Source of the DNA: Paenibacillus sp. RC334
Lineage (GTDB): Bacteria > Bacillota > Bacilli > Paenibacillales > Paenibacillaceae
Direction: 5' to 3'
DNA: 64,000 bases
Assembly: GCF_030034735.1 (NCBI RefSeq)
Contig: NZ_CP125370.1
Location: 1,798,001 to 1,862,000 of the forward strand
A program made the position numbers and the translations under genes. Positions within the stretch are counted from its first letter, which is position 1, and every line of letters starts with the position of its first letter. Shown in pieces: positions 52,056-64,000 of the stretch. The notes beneath the pieces are model-generated. The model was not told the origin of the DNA. It saw only the letters and a program-made list of their open reading frames with translations, and did not search any database.

Positions 52056-53984
52056 ATGAGAATAACAGACCTGATGATTAAAGAAACGATGATCATGGAC
52101 TTGCAGGCAACGACAAAAGACGGGGCGATTGAGGAACTTATCGCCAGTCTCGAAGCCAGCGGACGCATTAATGACCGGGCATTGTTCAAAGAAATGATTT
52201 ACAAACGCGAAGCAGAATCCAGCACCGGAATCGGCGGCGGCATTGCAATGCCGCATGCCAAAACCAAGGCTGTGAATGAAGCGACTGTCGTTTTCGCGAA
52301 AAGCAGTAAAGGCGTAGATTTCGAATCGTTGGATGGGGAGCCAGCGAACGTATTTTTCATGATTGCAGCTCCAGAAGGAGCAGCGAATACGCATCTTCGC
52401 ACACTGGCGGCACTTTCCCGGTTATTAATTGATACTGATTTCATCGGTAAACTTATGAATACGCAAACACCGGATGAAGTATCCGAGCTGTTTGATACCA
52501 AGCAGGCCGAAGTAGAAACAGCCAAGCAAGCAAAAGAGGCGAAGAAAGAAGCTGCCAAGGCACAGCAAACGCCAGACGTTATCGTTGGCAACCCGGATTC
52601 TGACGAGTTTGTGGTTGCGGTTACAGCTTGCCCTACGGGTATTGCACACACGTTTATGGCTGAAGACGCTCTCATTAAGAAAGCGAAAGAGATGGGTGTA
52701 AATATCCGGGTAGAAACGAACGGCTCGGAAGGTGCGCAAAACGTACTAACCCCGGATGAAATTCGTCGTGCCAAAGGTGTAATCGTCGCAGCCGACAAGA
52801 AGGTCGAAATGGCCCGCTTTGACGGCAAGCCTGTATTGCAAAGACCGGTAAGTGACGGTATCCGTAAATCCGAAGAACTGATCCGCAAAGCGCTGAACGG
52901 CGATGCTCCAATTTACCGAAGCGAAGGTAGGGGGAACGCGGAGGAGACGAGAGCAGAAAAAGCCAGCGTCGGCAGTAAAATATACAAGGATTTAATGAAC
53001 GGTATCTCTCATATGCTGCCATTCGTTGTAGGCGGCGGGATTTTGCTGGCGATTTCCTTCCTGTTCGAGCAGGTAGCGGGAGCAGATAATCCGATCTTCA
53101 AGCTGCTACAAACGATTGGCGGTGGAACGGGTGCGTTTCACTTCCTGATTCCTGTTCTTGCCGGATTCATCGCGATGAGTATCGGAGACCGTCCGGCACT
53201 GATGCCAGGTATGGTTGGTGGTCTGATGGCTGTAAACTCCAATGCCGGTTTCCTTGGCGGTCTGGCAGCAGGTTTCCTGGCTGGTTATGTGGTTATCTTC
53301 CTGCGTAAAGCTTTTGCAGGTCTGCCGAAAGCACTGGATGGTTTAAAACCAATCCTGTTATACCCGGTATTTGGACTCCTAATTACAGGCGCGATTATGT
53401 TCTACCTGTTCGATCCGATTTTCGGTGGTATTAATACGTGGCTTGTCAATGTTCTGAACAATTTGGGTACAGGTAATGCAGTGATTCTGGGACTGATTCT
53501 GGGTGGTATGATGTCGATTGACATGGGTGGACCTTTCAACAAAGCGGCTTATGCATTTTCAATCGGTGTCTTTACTTCCAGTGGTAACACGAACGGGGCT
53601 ATGATGGCTGCTGTTATGGCGGGTGGTATGGTACCTCCGCTGGCGATCGCATTGGCTTCGACGTTCTTCAAAAATAAATTTACTGAGCAAGAGCGCAAGT
53701 CTGGTTTGACAAATTATGTACTCGGTTTGTCCTTTATTACGGAAGGAGCAATCCCATTCGCAGCTGCTGACCCTCTGCGCGTCTTAACCTCTTGTATTGT
53801 AGGTTCAGCGATTGCTGGTGGTCTGACGCAGTTTTGGAAAATCAATCTTCCAGCTCCACATGGCGGAATTTTTGTAGCAGCTCTTGCCAATCATGCTTTG
53901 CTGTTCTTGCTTGCAGTGGCGATTGGCTCCGTGATTTCCGCGCTCATTCTGGGACTGTGGAAAAAACCGCTCGAAGCGAAATAA
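52056..53984 (+). CDS. fruA: Fructose-specific PTS enzyme IIABC
   Basis: A 642-residue PTS permease that imports fructose as fructose 1-phosphate. EIIA (1-150) has its phosphohistidine in GIAMPHAKTKAV. EIIB (about 185-290) has its phosphocysteine in VTACPTGIAHTFMAEDAL. The EIIC membrane domain (about 310-640, eight or more helices) contains MLPFVVGGGILLA and GMMSIDMGGPFNKAAY. An alanine- and lysine-rich linker joins EIIA and EIIB. AGGAGAG precedes the ATG. Last gene of the fru operon. Confidence 0.96.
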   Translation: MRITDLMIKETMIMDLQATTKDGAIEELIASLEASGRINDRALFKEMIYKREAESSTGIGGGIAMPHAKTKAVNEATVVFAKSSKGVDFESLDGEPANVFFMIAAPEGAANTHLRTLAALSRLLIDTDFIGKLMNTQTPDEVSELFDTKQAEVETAKQAKEAKKEAAKAQQTPDVIVGNPDSDEFVVAVTACPTGIAHTFMAEDALIKKAKEMGVNIRVETNGSEGAQNVLTPDEIRRAKGVIVAADKKVEMARFDGKPVLQRPVSDGIRKSEELIRKALNGDAPIYRSEGRGNAEETRAEKASVGSKIYKDLMNGISHMLPFVVGGGILLAISFLFEQVAGADNPIFKLLQTIGGGTGAFHFLIPVLAGFIAMSIGDRPALMPGMVGGLMAVNSNAGFLGGLAAGFLAGYVVIFLRKAFAGLPKALDGLKPILLYPVFGLLITGAIMFYLFDPIFGGINTWLVNVLNNLGTGNAVILGLILGGMMSIDMGGPFNKAAYAFSIGVFTSSGNTNGAMMAAVMAGGMVPPLAIALASTFFKNKFTEQERKSGLTNYVLGLSFITEGAIPFAAADPLRVLTSCIVGSAIAGGLTQFWKINLPAPHGGIFVAALANHALLFLLAVAIGSVISALILGLWKKPLEAK

Positions 53985-54027
53985 CGTATTATAAATGAGT
54001 GGAAGTTCGCTCCAATTTTTATAAAGC

Positions 54028-54069
54028 AAAGCCGTTAAACACAGATTCAGTGTGTTTAGCGGCTTTTTT
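54028..54069 (+). terminator. Terminator of the fructose operon
   Basis: AAGCCGTTAAACACA and TGTGTTTAGCGGCTT form a 15-bp stem with one mismatch and a 7-base loop, followed by T6. Confidence 0.88.
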
Positions 54070-54168
54070 GATATGAGGAACATATCTTTATAGATCATCT
54101 ATACAGGAGGAGCTGCTTCAGCTGCAATTAGCCTGTTACCTGGGCTAGTCCTTTTCCATGTATTCAGG

Positions 54169-55053
54169 TCAGGGGCTTTGCGCAGACAGTTGTTCCTTAA
54201 CCAGTTGCATAAGCAGTTTTTGCGCCGAAGGCATGTATTGCTGGTGCTGGCTGCTGTGTAATAGTCCGACGGGAATAGACGGATCTGCCAACTGTAGAGG
54301 AATCGTGATGAGTTCATCTGGCAAAGGTAATGACGATAGAACCACCCCCACCGAAGAGATCGTTTTTACAAATGAGGGTATAGACGAAATTTGGCTTACG
54401 GTATAAAAAAACGGCATCGGCGGAAAGCGGGAAAGCTCTTTTTCCAGTCGGATATGGTACAGGCAGTTCTTCCCTCCAACGATCAGCGGGTATTCATACA
54501 AGTCTTCTAGATGAAGCTCGCTTTTGGCTGCAAAGGGATGATCACGGGATACGATAAAAGCAATCTGTTCGTGATACACAGGTTCAAAGTGCAGGGAAGG
54601 AATCGAGTATGGTTCCCCGCAAATTGCAAAATCAAGTGTGTTCTCCATCAGAGCATTCGAGAGTGCATCTGTGTTTCCTACTGTAAAATGGCACGTCATA
54701 TTCGGCTTATGCTCCCGAAACTGACGCAGAACCTCAGGCAGCACGGTAGCCGCCACGGTTTCGATCACACCAATGTGGAGGGTGCCTATTTCCTCCTTTT
54801 TCAGAGACTTGGCCTGATCCAATACATAATTCCAATGCTGAATAAGTCCATCTACCTCTTCCGCATAATAATTGCCCGCAGCGGTTAATTCCGCATCCCA
54901 TCCTCTTTTAAAAAGCTGAAATCCCAGCTCCTTCTCCAGTCTCTGAACTTGGCTGGTTACTGTAGACTGTGCGTAGTTTAATTTGGCGGCAGCCTTTGAG
55001 AAGGTTCCTTCTTCGATAATGGTACGAAACGTGGTTAGCTCTTTCAGATCCAT
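54169..55053 (-). CDS. LysR-family regulator
   Basis: A 294-residue LysR protein (ELTTFRTIIEEGTFSKAAAKLNYAQSTVTSQVQRLEKELG). ATG 55053 has GGAGATGAG upstream; GTG 55059 is an alternative. It is divergent to the tautomerase and CMD-family genes across 111 bases and likely controls them. The inducer is unknown. Confidence 0.92.
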   Translation of the reverse strand: MDLKELTTFRTIIEEGTFSKAAAKLNYAQSTVTSQVQRLEKELGFQLFKRGWDAELTAAGNYYAEEVDGLIQHWNYVLDQAKSLKKEEIGTLHIGVIETVAATVLPEVLRQFREHKPNMTCHFTVGNTDALSNALMENTLDFAICGEPYSIPSLHFEPVYHEQIAFIVSRDHPFAAKSELHLEDLYEYPLIVGGKNCLYHIRLEKELSRFPPMPFFYTVSQISSIPSFVKTISSVGVVLSSLPLPDELITIPLQLADPSIPVGLLHSSQHQQYMPSAQKLLMQLVKEQLSAQSP

Positions 55054-55164
55054 GAACACTCATCTCCATCGATAAAAATGAATATATTTATGATTATTTT
55101 CAATTATATAGATAAAAATAGATAGAGTACAATTAATTTATCCCAACGGACAGGAGAGATAAAC

Positions 55165-55550
55165 ATGCCATTTGTACGAGTAGGATACATGGAGGATCAA
55201 TACACAGAGAAGGGGCTGCCTGGGATTAGCCGCAGTATCATGAACGCTTTGATCGAACATTTTCAGGTGCCGGCAAAGGATTATTTTCAGGTTTTTCATG
55301 CTCATAAGCAGAGCGAGTTTTATTACAGTCCGGATTATTTACAGGTACCGAGAACAGACAAGCTGCTCTATATCCAAATTACGCTCGGATCAGGCAGAAG
55401 TACGGAACAAAAAAGAGCTTCTACCAAAGGGTAGCCGAACTCTTATCCACCGAATGCAAGATCAGGCCGGAGGATGTATTTGTAACACTGGTGGAAACGG
55501 AATTAGAGGATTGGTCCTTTGGCAACGGACTTGCCCAGATGATTTTATAG
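55165..55550 (+). pseudogene. Tautomerase-family gene with frameshift
   Basis: MPFVRVGYMEDQYTEKGLPGISRSIMNALIEHFQVPAKD starts with the proline that acts as catalytic base in tautomerases. At the A6 run (about 55408-55413) the frame changes. One more A would restore ...TEQKKSFYQRVAELL...TLVETELEDWSFGNGLAQMIL and end at TAG 55548-55550, giving about 128 residues as in related proteins. As it stands, translation ends at 55434. The cause may be a true deletion, slippage or a sequencing error. Confidence 0.85.
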
Positions 55551-55618
55551 CTGGAAACTGCACATCTGCATACGATCTGCATAACTGCACATCAGGAACG
55601 AAGGGAAGTGTTGAATAA

Positions 55619-55954
55619 ATGAAGCATAAATTAATCACATCGAGTGTACGGGAAAAGGTTGGGGATTTTGCGCCCGCTTTTGTGAACTATACGGAAAATG
55701 TTCTTTTTGGGGATGTATGGAGAAGAAGTGAGCTATCTCTCAGAGAACGGAGTCTCATAACCGTTTCCGCATTGGTAGCGGGTGAGCATGGGGGGCAGCT
55801 TCCCTATCATCTGAATTTGGCCAAGGATAACGGATTATCGGAAGAAGAACTGGTCGAGGTCATCACTCAGCTTGCCTTTTATGTAGGATGGCCCCGAGCA
55901 GCCTCAGCGATTCAAATCGCCAAAGACGTATTTCGGGGAGGAAAAGAGGGTTAG
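55619..55954 (+). CDS. Carboxymuconolactone decarboxylase-family protein
   Basis: A 111-residue all-helical CMD/AhpD-like protein. SELSLRERSLITVSALVAGEHGGQLPYHLNLAKDNGLSEEELVEVITQLAFYVGWPRAASAI matches the family. The usual redox CxxC of AhpD is absent; EH..QLPYH matches decarboxylase-type members with a conserved histidine. It lies behind the broken tautomerase; together they form the LysR-controlled unit. Confidence 0.88.
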   Translation: MKHKLITSSVREKVGDFAPAFVNYTENVLFGDVWRRSELSLRERSLITVSALVAGEHGGQLPYHLNLAKDNGLSEEELVEVITQLAFYVGWPRAASAIQIAKDVFRGGKEG

Positions 55955-55984
55955 GCGTTCGATCATCCACGAATTTTATACCCT

Positions 55985-56028
55985 AAAAGACCGCTAAGCA
56001 CAAGGACTCAAGTGTTTAGCGGTCTTTT
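55985..56028. terminator. Bidirectional terminator between CMD and gntR genes
   Basis: AAAAGACCGCTAAGCAC and GTGTTTAGCGGTCTTTT form a long stem with one G-T pair and A/T tracts on both sides. Confidence 0.85.
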
Positions 56029-56060
56029 AGGCATGGCATTGAAATGGAGAATAGAAAAGC

Positions 56061-56681
56061 CTATCTGATCAGATGCAGACAAAAATCCAGATCGGCCTGG
56101 AGATGCTTCTTCATCAGCCGTTCTGCCGTGTCACCATCATGCGCCCGAATCGCTTCGCAAATGTGCTGATGCTCGTCAATCAGAAAGGGGCGATGATAGT
56201 AAACGACCGTATGACGGAATAAATAAATGACGGATTGCATCCGGTCAAATAAACCAATCATCATCGAATTATTGCTGGCGCTCATAATGATTTCGTGAAA
56301 CTCTTTATTCGCTTGCATCACCTCATCCAGCGAGCCGGAGCGCCCAATTTCCACACATTGCTCCAAAGCCAGCAGCTCTGTCTCGGACAGATAGGCTGCT
56401 GCACTTCGCGCAGCATGTCCTTCAAGCAGCATACGCAGCTCAAAGGTATTACGCAGGTCGGTTTCAGAGAGCTTGACTACACGCTTATTGACGATAAGCC
56501 CCTCCTGCTCCAGTTTGCGGATGGATTCACGGATAGGTGTCCGGCTCACACCGAGCTGCGTAGCAAGCTTTTCCTCGACCAGCTTGGTTCCCTGAGGAAT
56601 CGTTCCGTTCAGGATCATATCACGTAGCGTTTCATAGGATTGCTGGTGCGCCGTTCGGGAGTTATTGCTGCTGTACTGCAT
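56061..56681 (-). CDS. gntR: GntR-family regulator (FadR subfamily), probably gluconate
   Basis: A 206-residue GntR regulator: winged helix (SYETLRDMILNGTIPQGTKLVEEKLATQLGVSRTPIRESIRKLEQEGLIVNKR) and a helical FCD effector domain with metal-type histidines (EFHEIIMSASN, RHTVVYYH, EHQHICEAIRAHD). ATG 56681 has AGAGGTGA 6 bases upstream. It faces a decayed gluconate permease only about 20 bases away. The normal intergenic promoter is missing, so its expression is uncertain. Confidence 0.88.
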   Translation of the reverse strand: MQYSSNNSRTAHQQSYETLRDMILNGTIPQGTKLVEEKLATQLGVSRTPIRESIRKLEQEGLIVNKRVVKLSETDLRNTFELRMLLEGHAARSAAAYLSETELLALEQCVEIGRSGSLDEVMQANKEFHEIIMSASNNSMMIGLFDRMQSVIYLFRHTVVYYHRPFLIDEHQHICEAIRAHDGDTAERLMKKHLQADLDFCLHLIR

Positions 56682-56699
56682 GGTCATTCACCTCTACGT

Positions 56700-57755
56700 C
56701 TACTTTAGCGAAAAGACGGAGGTTAAACCTATGATGGTTGTCGCTGTTATCTGCGGCATCCCTGTGTTCATACAGGTGGGTATCGTGCTGTTGTTCCCGC
56801 TCGTATTCGTGATTGCCAAGCATACGGGAACCTCACTGATCAAAATCGGGATTTCCCTTGTAGCTGGATTGGCAGTCGTGCACAGTCTGATTCCACCACA
56901 TCCGGCGGCGATGCTGGCTGTAGGTATTTTTAACGCCAATATTGGTAAAACGATCTTCCTTGCGCTCATCGTAGCGTTGCCATCCGCAGCCATTGCGGGT
57001 CCGATCTACGGAAGCTGGATCGCCAAGCGTATCAAAGTGGAGACCTCTAGTGAGTTGATGGAGCAATTTACGGAAACGAGAGAAAGAGAGCTGCCAGGCT
57101 TCGGTATTACACTTTTCACCATTATGCTGCCTGTTATTCTGATGCTCATGGCGACGATTGTTGATCTGATTTTGCCAGAAGCCAACGGCTTTAGACAGGT
57201 CTTGATTTTATCGGCAGTCCGATCATTGCGTTGCTGCTTGCCTTGTTGTTCTCGCTCTACTCTTTTGGTTATGCACGCAATTTCGACAGCAAGCAGCTAT
57301 TGAAATTTACGAACGATTGTCTCGGCCCGGTCGCTTCTATCATCCTGCTGATCGGTGGTGGCGGCGGTTTCAACAAGATTTTGACCGCCAGTGGTGTGGG
57401 TGATGCGATTGCAGGTTTTGCCCAGCATGCACATTTATCACCGCTTGTGCTTGCCTTTGTCATTGCGGGTCTGATCCGTGCAGCCGTCGGTTCGGCTACG
57501 GTAGCCATGATGACTGCGGCTGGTATTGTCGCTCCAATCGCGGTCACCATGCCGGGGGTAAGCCCGGAACTGCTGGTACTGGCTACCGGAGCAGGCTCGA
57601 TCATTTTGTCCCATGTCTATGACTCCGGCTTCTGGATTGTCAAAGAATACATGAACCTGTCCGTACCGCAAACCCTGAAAACGTGGACGGTCATGGAAAC
57701 CATTCTCGGATTTAGTGCTTTTGCCATCGTAATGCTGCTCAGTATCTTTATCTGA
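56700..57755 (+). pseudogene. gntP: Gluconate permease remnant (5' deletion and frameshift)
   Basis: Residues MMVVAVICGIPVFIQVGIVLLFPLVFVIAKHTG through the C-terminus VMLLSIFI match the GntP gluconate:H+ symporter from about its residue 110 on. The first quarter of the protein and the promoter are gone; homology begins about 20 bases from the gntR start. In addition the frame breaks near 57203, where one added G would join ...RQVL to DFIGSPIIALLLALL. Typical GntP has about 450 residues, and only about 350 codons remain. It cannot make a working permease. Confidence 0.88.
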
Positions 57756-57803
57756 CTTATATCATAATCTATATTTACCAAACGACTTTTAATCATGATT
57801 GTA

Positions 57804-57832
57804 TTGTTATTCTGGTTTGAAAGCGTTATAGT
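57804..57832 (+). promoter_or_regulatory. licT-bgl promoter with cre site
   Basis: TTGTTA (57804-57809), 17 bases, TATAGT (57827-57832). TGAAAGCGTTATAG (57818-57831) matches the CcpA cre consensus TGWAANCGNTNWCA at most positions and overlaps the -10, which suggests glucose repression. Confidence 0.7.
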
Positions 57833-57865
57833 AAAAGTAATTGAATGAAGGGGCAAGTAACCTTC

Positions 57866-57935
57866 GGGATTGTTACTGGTTAGCAGGCGATACCCAAATA
57901 ATGACTAATTATTTAGTCGTTATTTGGTTTTTTTT
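57866..57935 (+). promoter_or_regulatory. RAT antiterminator and terminator before licT
   Basis: GGGATTGTTACTGGTTAGCAGGCGATACCC (57866-57895, 30 bases, given here by position) is a BglG/LicT-type ribonucleic antiterminator. Its last bases overlap the 5' arm of a terminator, CCAAATAATGACTAA...TTAGTCGTTATTTGG with T8, ending at 57935. The two structures exclude each other; LicT binding would favour read-through. Confidence 0.92.
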
Positions 57936-57979
57936 GTTATTACAAACTTTGTCATTACATCAATGAGGTGAGTAGATAT

Positions 57980-58837
57980 ATGATCATCCGGCAAATATTT
58001 AACAACAATGTTATTCGGGCCGAAAATCAGGTTGGTCATGAATTTGTTGTCATAGGGAATGGTCTGGGCTTTAAAAAGAAAAATGGTCAGAGGGTCGATG
58101 AGGAAAAAATAGAAAAAACTTTTGTATTAAAGTCCGATAAAATTCCGCAAAAATTAATTGATCTCATTGGAGAAACATCTGTGGAATATTTAAAGGTAGC
58201 GGATGAAATTGTAGGGAACGCAAAAAAGGAAATGGGAGATATTTTTAGTGATAACATTTATATCTCTTTGATTGATCATATTCAATTTGCTATCTCTCGG
58301 TACAGGAAATCCGTGGGACTAAAAAATTCACTTTTGTGGCAAATTAAAAAATTTTACAAAAAAGAATTTATGATTGGTATGAATGCGCTGGATATGATCC
58401 ACGCTCAATTTGGTATTCACATGGACGAGCATGAAGCAAGCTTTATTGCCATGCATTTTGTCAATGCAAGGCAAGACGGTCAGGGAATGAAGCAAACGGT
58501 TGAGATTACGGAGGTCATTGATGACATTTTCAACATTGTAACCGATTACTATCAGCTGGCATTGGATGAAACTTCATTCAACTATTCCCGGTTTATTACC
58601 CATTTACAATACTTTGCTCAAAGAATGCTGAGTAACGAACAAGAGCAACGAGCTTCAGGCGACAACTTCTTGTATGAGCAGGTCAAAGATAAATACACTA
58701 AGGCTTTTCAATGTACCCATTTGATTAATCAATACCTGGAAAGCAAGCATGAAAGCGCTATGTCGATTGATGAAAAGGTATACTTGACGATTCATATACA
58801 GCGTGTGACTTCCAGAAACGATATTGCTGGTTCCTAG
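57980..58837 (+). CDS. licT: BglG/LicT-family transcription antiterminator
   Basis: A 285-residue RNA-binding antiterminator. Residues 1-55 are the co-antiterminator domain (IRQIFNNNVIRAENQVGHEFVVIGNGLGFKKKNGQRVDEEKIEKTF). Two PTS regulation domains follow (about 65-170 and 175-280), with histidines in SLIDHIQFAISR, MDEHEASFIAMHFVNAR, RFITHLQYFAQR and YLTIHIQRV. PTS phosphorylation sets its activity. ATG 57980 follows GAGGTGAG; GTG 57968 is unlikely. Targets are the RATs before it and before bglP. Confidence 0.94.
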   Translation: MIIRQIFNNNVIRAENQVGHEFVVIGNGLGFKKKNGQRVDEEKIEKTFVLKSDKIPQKLIDLIGETSVEYLKVADEIVGNAKKEMGDIFSDNIYISLIDHIQFAISRYRKSVGLKNSLLWQIKKFYKKEFMIGMNALDMIHAQFGIHMDEHEASFIAMHFVNARQDGQGMKQTVEITEVIDDIFNIVTDYYQLALDETSFNYSRFITHLQYFAQRMLSNEQEQRASGDNFLYEQVKDKYTKAFQCTHLINQYLESKHESAMSIDEKVYLTIHIQRVTSRNDIAGS

Positions 58838-58895
58838 AAAAAAAGCTTGCAAACGATTTCTGAGTGATTTATAGTAGGCTCACAACTTAAATATA

Positions 58896-62366
<3,471 letters not shown>

Positions 62367-62384
62367 TTAAAGCAACAGTGCAAG

Positions 62385-62430
62385 AGCACCTCCCTGAAAT
62401 GGATGTTACCATTTTGAGGAGGTGCTATTT
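62385..62430 (+). terminator. Terminator of the bgl operon
   Basis: AGCACCTCC and GGAGGTGCT enclose an inner AAATGG/CCATTT helix, followed by ATTTTGGG. Confidence 0.8.
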
Positions 62431-62510
62431 TGGGTTTAGGGGTTTCTTAAACAGCAGTGTTATCATGTGTTATATAATAGAAGAAACACAAACGGAAAGG
62501 ACATCATGCA

Positions 62511-63413
62511 TTGACCTTACAACAATTAAAATATGTCATCGAGGTTGCCAATCGCGGCTCCATGAATGAGGCGGCAAAGCGGTTGTTTATTTCCCAGCCC
62601 AGTCTGTCGAACGCCATTCGGGATCTGGAGGAAGAGATTCATATCACGATTTTTGATCGTACCAATAAAGGTATTTCTTTGTCCAAGGAGGGTGTGGAGT
62701 TTCTCGGTTATGCGCGTCAGGTCGTCGAACAGGCGGAGCTGCTGGAAAGTCGCTATCTGGATGCCAAGCCTTCACCGCAGCATTTTTCCGTATCCACGCA
62801 GCATTATGCTTTTGCCGTAAATGCATTTGTGAATCTGGTGAATCAATATGGACAGGATGAGTATGAGCTGGCTTTGCGGGAGACGAAAACCCATGAAATC
62901 ATACAGGATGTCAAAAGCTTGCGCAGCGAAATCGGAATTTTATATCTGAACGAATTTAACGCCAAGGTCATTAACAAGCTGCTAAAAGATGCGAACCTGC
63001 AATTTAACAGCCTGTTTATCGCCAAGCCGCATATTTTTATCAGCACCAATAATCCGTTATCCCGACAGTCCATTGTGACCATTGATCAGCTTCATCCTTA
63101 TCCGTATCTGTCCTTTGAACAAGGGGAGTACAATTCCTTTCACTTCTCCGAGGAAATTCTTAGCACGTTGTCGCATCCCAAAAGCATTCGTGTCAATGAC
63201 CGGGCGACCCTTTTCAATCTGCTGATTGGCCTGAACGGGTATACCATTTCTACCGGGGTGATCAGTGCGGATTTGAACGGTAACGAGATTATTTCCGTAC
63301 CTTTGGAATGTGAGGAGTCTATTAATGTGGGCTGGATTTGTCATAAAAATGCTTCGCTCTCCAAGCTAGCCTCCGTCTATGTAGAAGCGCTGCATGAGGC
63401 GATAGGCGAGTAA
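62511..63413 (+). CDS. LysR-family regulator
   Basis: A 300-residue LysR protein beginning at TTG 62511 (TLQQLKYVIEVANRGSMNEAAKRLFISQPSLSNAIRDLEEEI), with GGAAAGG 10 bases before it; no in-frame ATG fits. TATAAT (about 62473) lies upstream. It precedes a MetE-like gene in the same direction, and a LysR-type dyad lies between them. A role in methionine or sulphur control is inferred from that neighbour only. Confidence 0.88.
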   Translation: MTLQQLKYVIEVANRGSMNEAAKRLFISQPSLSNAIRDLEEEIHITIFDRTNKGISLSKEGVEFLGYARQVVEQAELLESRYLDAKPSPQHFSVSTQHYAFAVNAFVNLVNQYGQDEYELALRETKTHEIIQDVKSLRSEIGILYLNEFNAKVINKLLKDANLQFNSLFIAKPHIFISTNNPLSRQSIVTIDQLHPYPYLSFEQGEYNSFHFSEEILSTLSHPKSIRVNDRATLFNLLIGLNGYTISTGVISADLNGNEIISVPLECEESINVGWICHKNASLSKLASVYVEALHEAIGE

Positions 63414-63434
63414 AAGGTTTGGTATAGCTTTAGG

Positions 63435-63450
63435 CTATAACTAGCTATAG
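63435..63450 (+). promoter_or_regulatory. LysR-type operator before the MetE-like gene
   Basis: CTATA-ACTAGC-TATAG is a perfect 5-6-5 dyad matching the T-N11-A LysR pattern. A -10-like TATAAC follows about 20 bases downstream. Confidence 0.55.
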
Positions 63451-63536
63451 TTTATTGGAGTTACATTATAACTGAAAATGTGTGTTATCTTTCTTACAAG
63501 AACTTCACTACAGAAGCGAAAAAGGAGATAACCCTA

Positions 63537-64000
63537 ATGAGCAGCATCCTTGACAATGCATCCCAACGAAAAGTGACCCCTTTCAGACATGATATGGTCG
63601 GCAGCTTTCTGCGTCCGCAAGCGATTAAAGATGCCAGAATTCAATTTCAAAATAACGAAATTTCTGCGGACGAACTGAGAAAGATTGAAGACAACGAAAT
63701 TATCAAGCTGGTGGAAAAGCAAAAATCCGTAGGACTTAAAGCTGTGACAGATGGTGAATTCAGACGCTCTTGGTGGCATCTTGATTTTATGTGGGGTCTG
63801 GATGGCGTGGAAAAGGTAGAGCTTTCGAACGGTTACCAATTCCAAGGCGTGGAAACAAGAGCGGAAACCGCACGCTTGACTGGTAAAATCGGTCACTCCC
63901 TTCACCCTTTCATTGAAGACTTCAAATTCTTGAAGCAAGTAGCAGGTGAGGATGCGATTGCACGTCAAACCATTCCGGCACCAGCACAGTTCCTGGCCGA
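63537..64000 (+). CDS. MetE-like methyltransferase (YxjG/YxjH type), cut by window end
   Basis: The first 154 codons are present. FRHDMVGSFLRPQAIKDAR and KSVGLKAVTDGEFRRSWWHLDFMWGLDG are typical of the short YxjG/YxjH homologues of cobalamin-independent methionine synthase, which are about 375 residues and lack the N-terminal half of MetE. AAAAGGAG precedes ATG 63537. The zinc-binding C-terminal part lies outside the window. Function in methionine salvage is by family only. I see no S-box or T-box leader upstream. Confidence 0.85.
   Translation, partial: MSSILDNASQRKVTPFRHDMVGSFLRPQAIKDARIQFQNNEISADELRKIEDNEIIKLVEKQKSVGLKAVTDGEFRRSWWHLDFMWGLDGVEKVELSNGYQFQGVETRAETARLTGKIGHSLHPFIEDFKFLKQVAGEDAIARQTIPAPAQFLA

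Noticed and set aside
63414..63536. SAM riboswitch or T-box before the MetE-like gene
   Set aside because: The leader is too short, and no S-box or T-box sequence and no terminator occur there. A LysR-type dyad is seen instead.

Overview
The window looks like chromosome from a spore-forming member of the Bacillota, most likely Paenibacillus of the P. polymyxa type. The reasons are an alpha/beta-type small acid-soluble spore protein, a YtaF-type sporulation membrane protein, strong AGGAGG ribosome sites, Bacillus-like gene order (icd-mdh, a PhoR/PhoP pair, polA-fpg-ytaF-coaE, nrdR), AraC regulators fused to siderophore-binding domains, and many sugar PTS and LysR genes. The species is inferred from style, not from a database search.

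Bases 1-16,700 are core chromosome: isocitrate and malate dehydrogenases, a stress-type SDR, then a phosphate cluster (phoR, phoP, a soluble CBS-chemoreceptor fusion, pstB, phoU). Near-identical Pho-box pairs precede phoP, the CBS fusion and pstB. DNA repair and housekeeping follow (polA, fpg, ytaF, coaE, a lytic transglycosylase, a spore protein, nrdR).

Bases 16,843-27,221 are a 10.4-kb integrative element inserted inside a tRNA-Ala(GGC) gene. The 5' 16 bases of the tRNA remain at 16,827 beside their promoter. The other 60 bases lie at 27,216-27,275, followed by tRNA-Lys(CTT), which is thereby cut off from that promoter. A large serine recombinase lies at the right end, and its reading frame crosses the attachment site, so in the integrated state its last seven residues and stop codon come from the broken host tRNA. 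Joining the two element ends on paper gives a palindromic attP, a different 21-residue C-terminus, a new stop codon and then a ready-made terminator. The element also carries a complete tRNA-Ala(GGC)-tRNA-Lys(CTT) pair with its own promoter and terminator, which would replace what the insertion breaks. The rest of the element is AT-rich: small unknown genes, two secreted proteins, two sets of short direct repeats, a strongly folded non-coding stretch, an HNH-like protein and an IS630-family insertion sequence.

Bases 27,400-49,000 are accessory chromosome: a MarR/SDR pair, a siderophore uptake locus (AraC-binding-protein regulator, lipoprotein, two permeases, no ATPase), a MerR-controlled operon with a perfect 9-1-9 operator, a radical SAM gene, a TetR/dihydrolipoamide-dehydrogenase pair, an AraC regulator running in frame into a Fur-controlled lipoprotein, a chemoreceptor flanked by a diverged direct repeat, a DUF4183 surface protein, an AlkC/AlkD-like repair protein, a Crp/Fnr regulator and an ankyrin protein.

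Bases 49,000-64,000 are mostly carbon metabolism: the fructose operon fruR-fruK-fruA, a frameshifted tautomerase, a gntR regulator facing a decayed gluconate permease, and a beta-glucoside operon (licT-bglP-bglH) with two antiterminator/terminator switches. At the end a LysR regulator precedes a MetE-like methyltransferase cut by the window edge.
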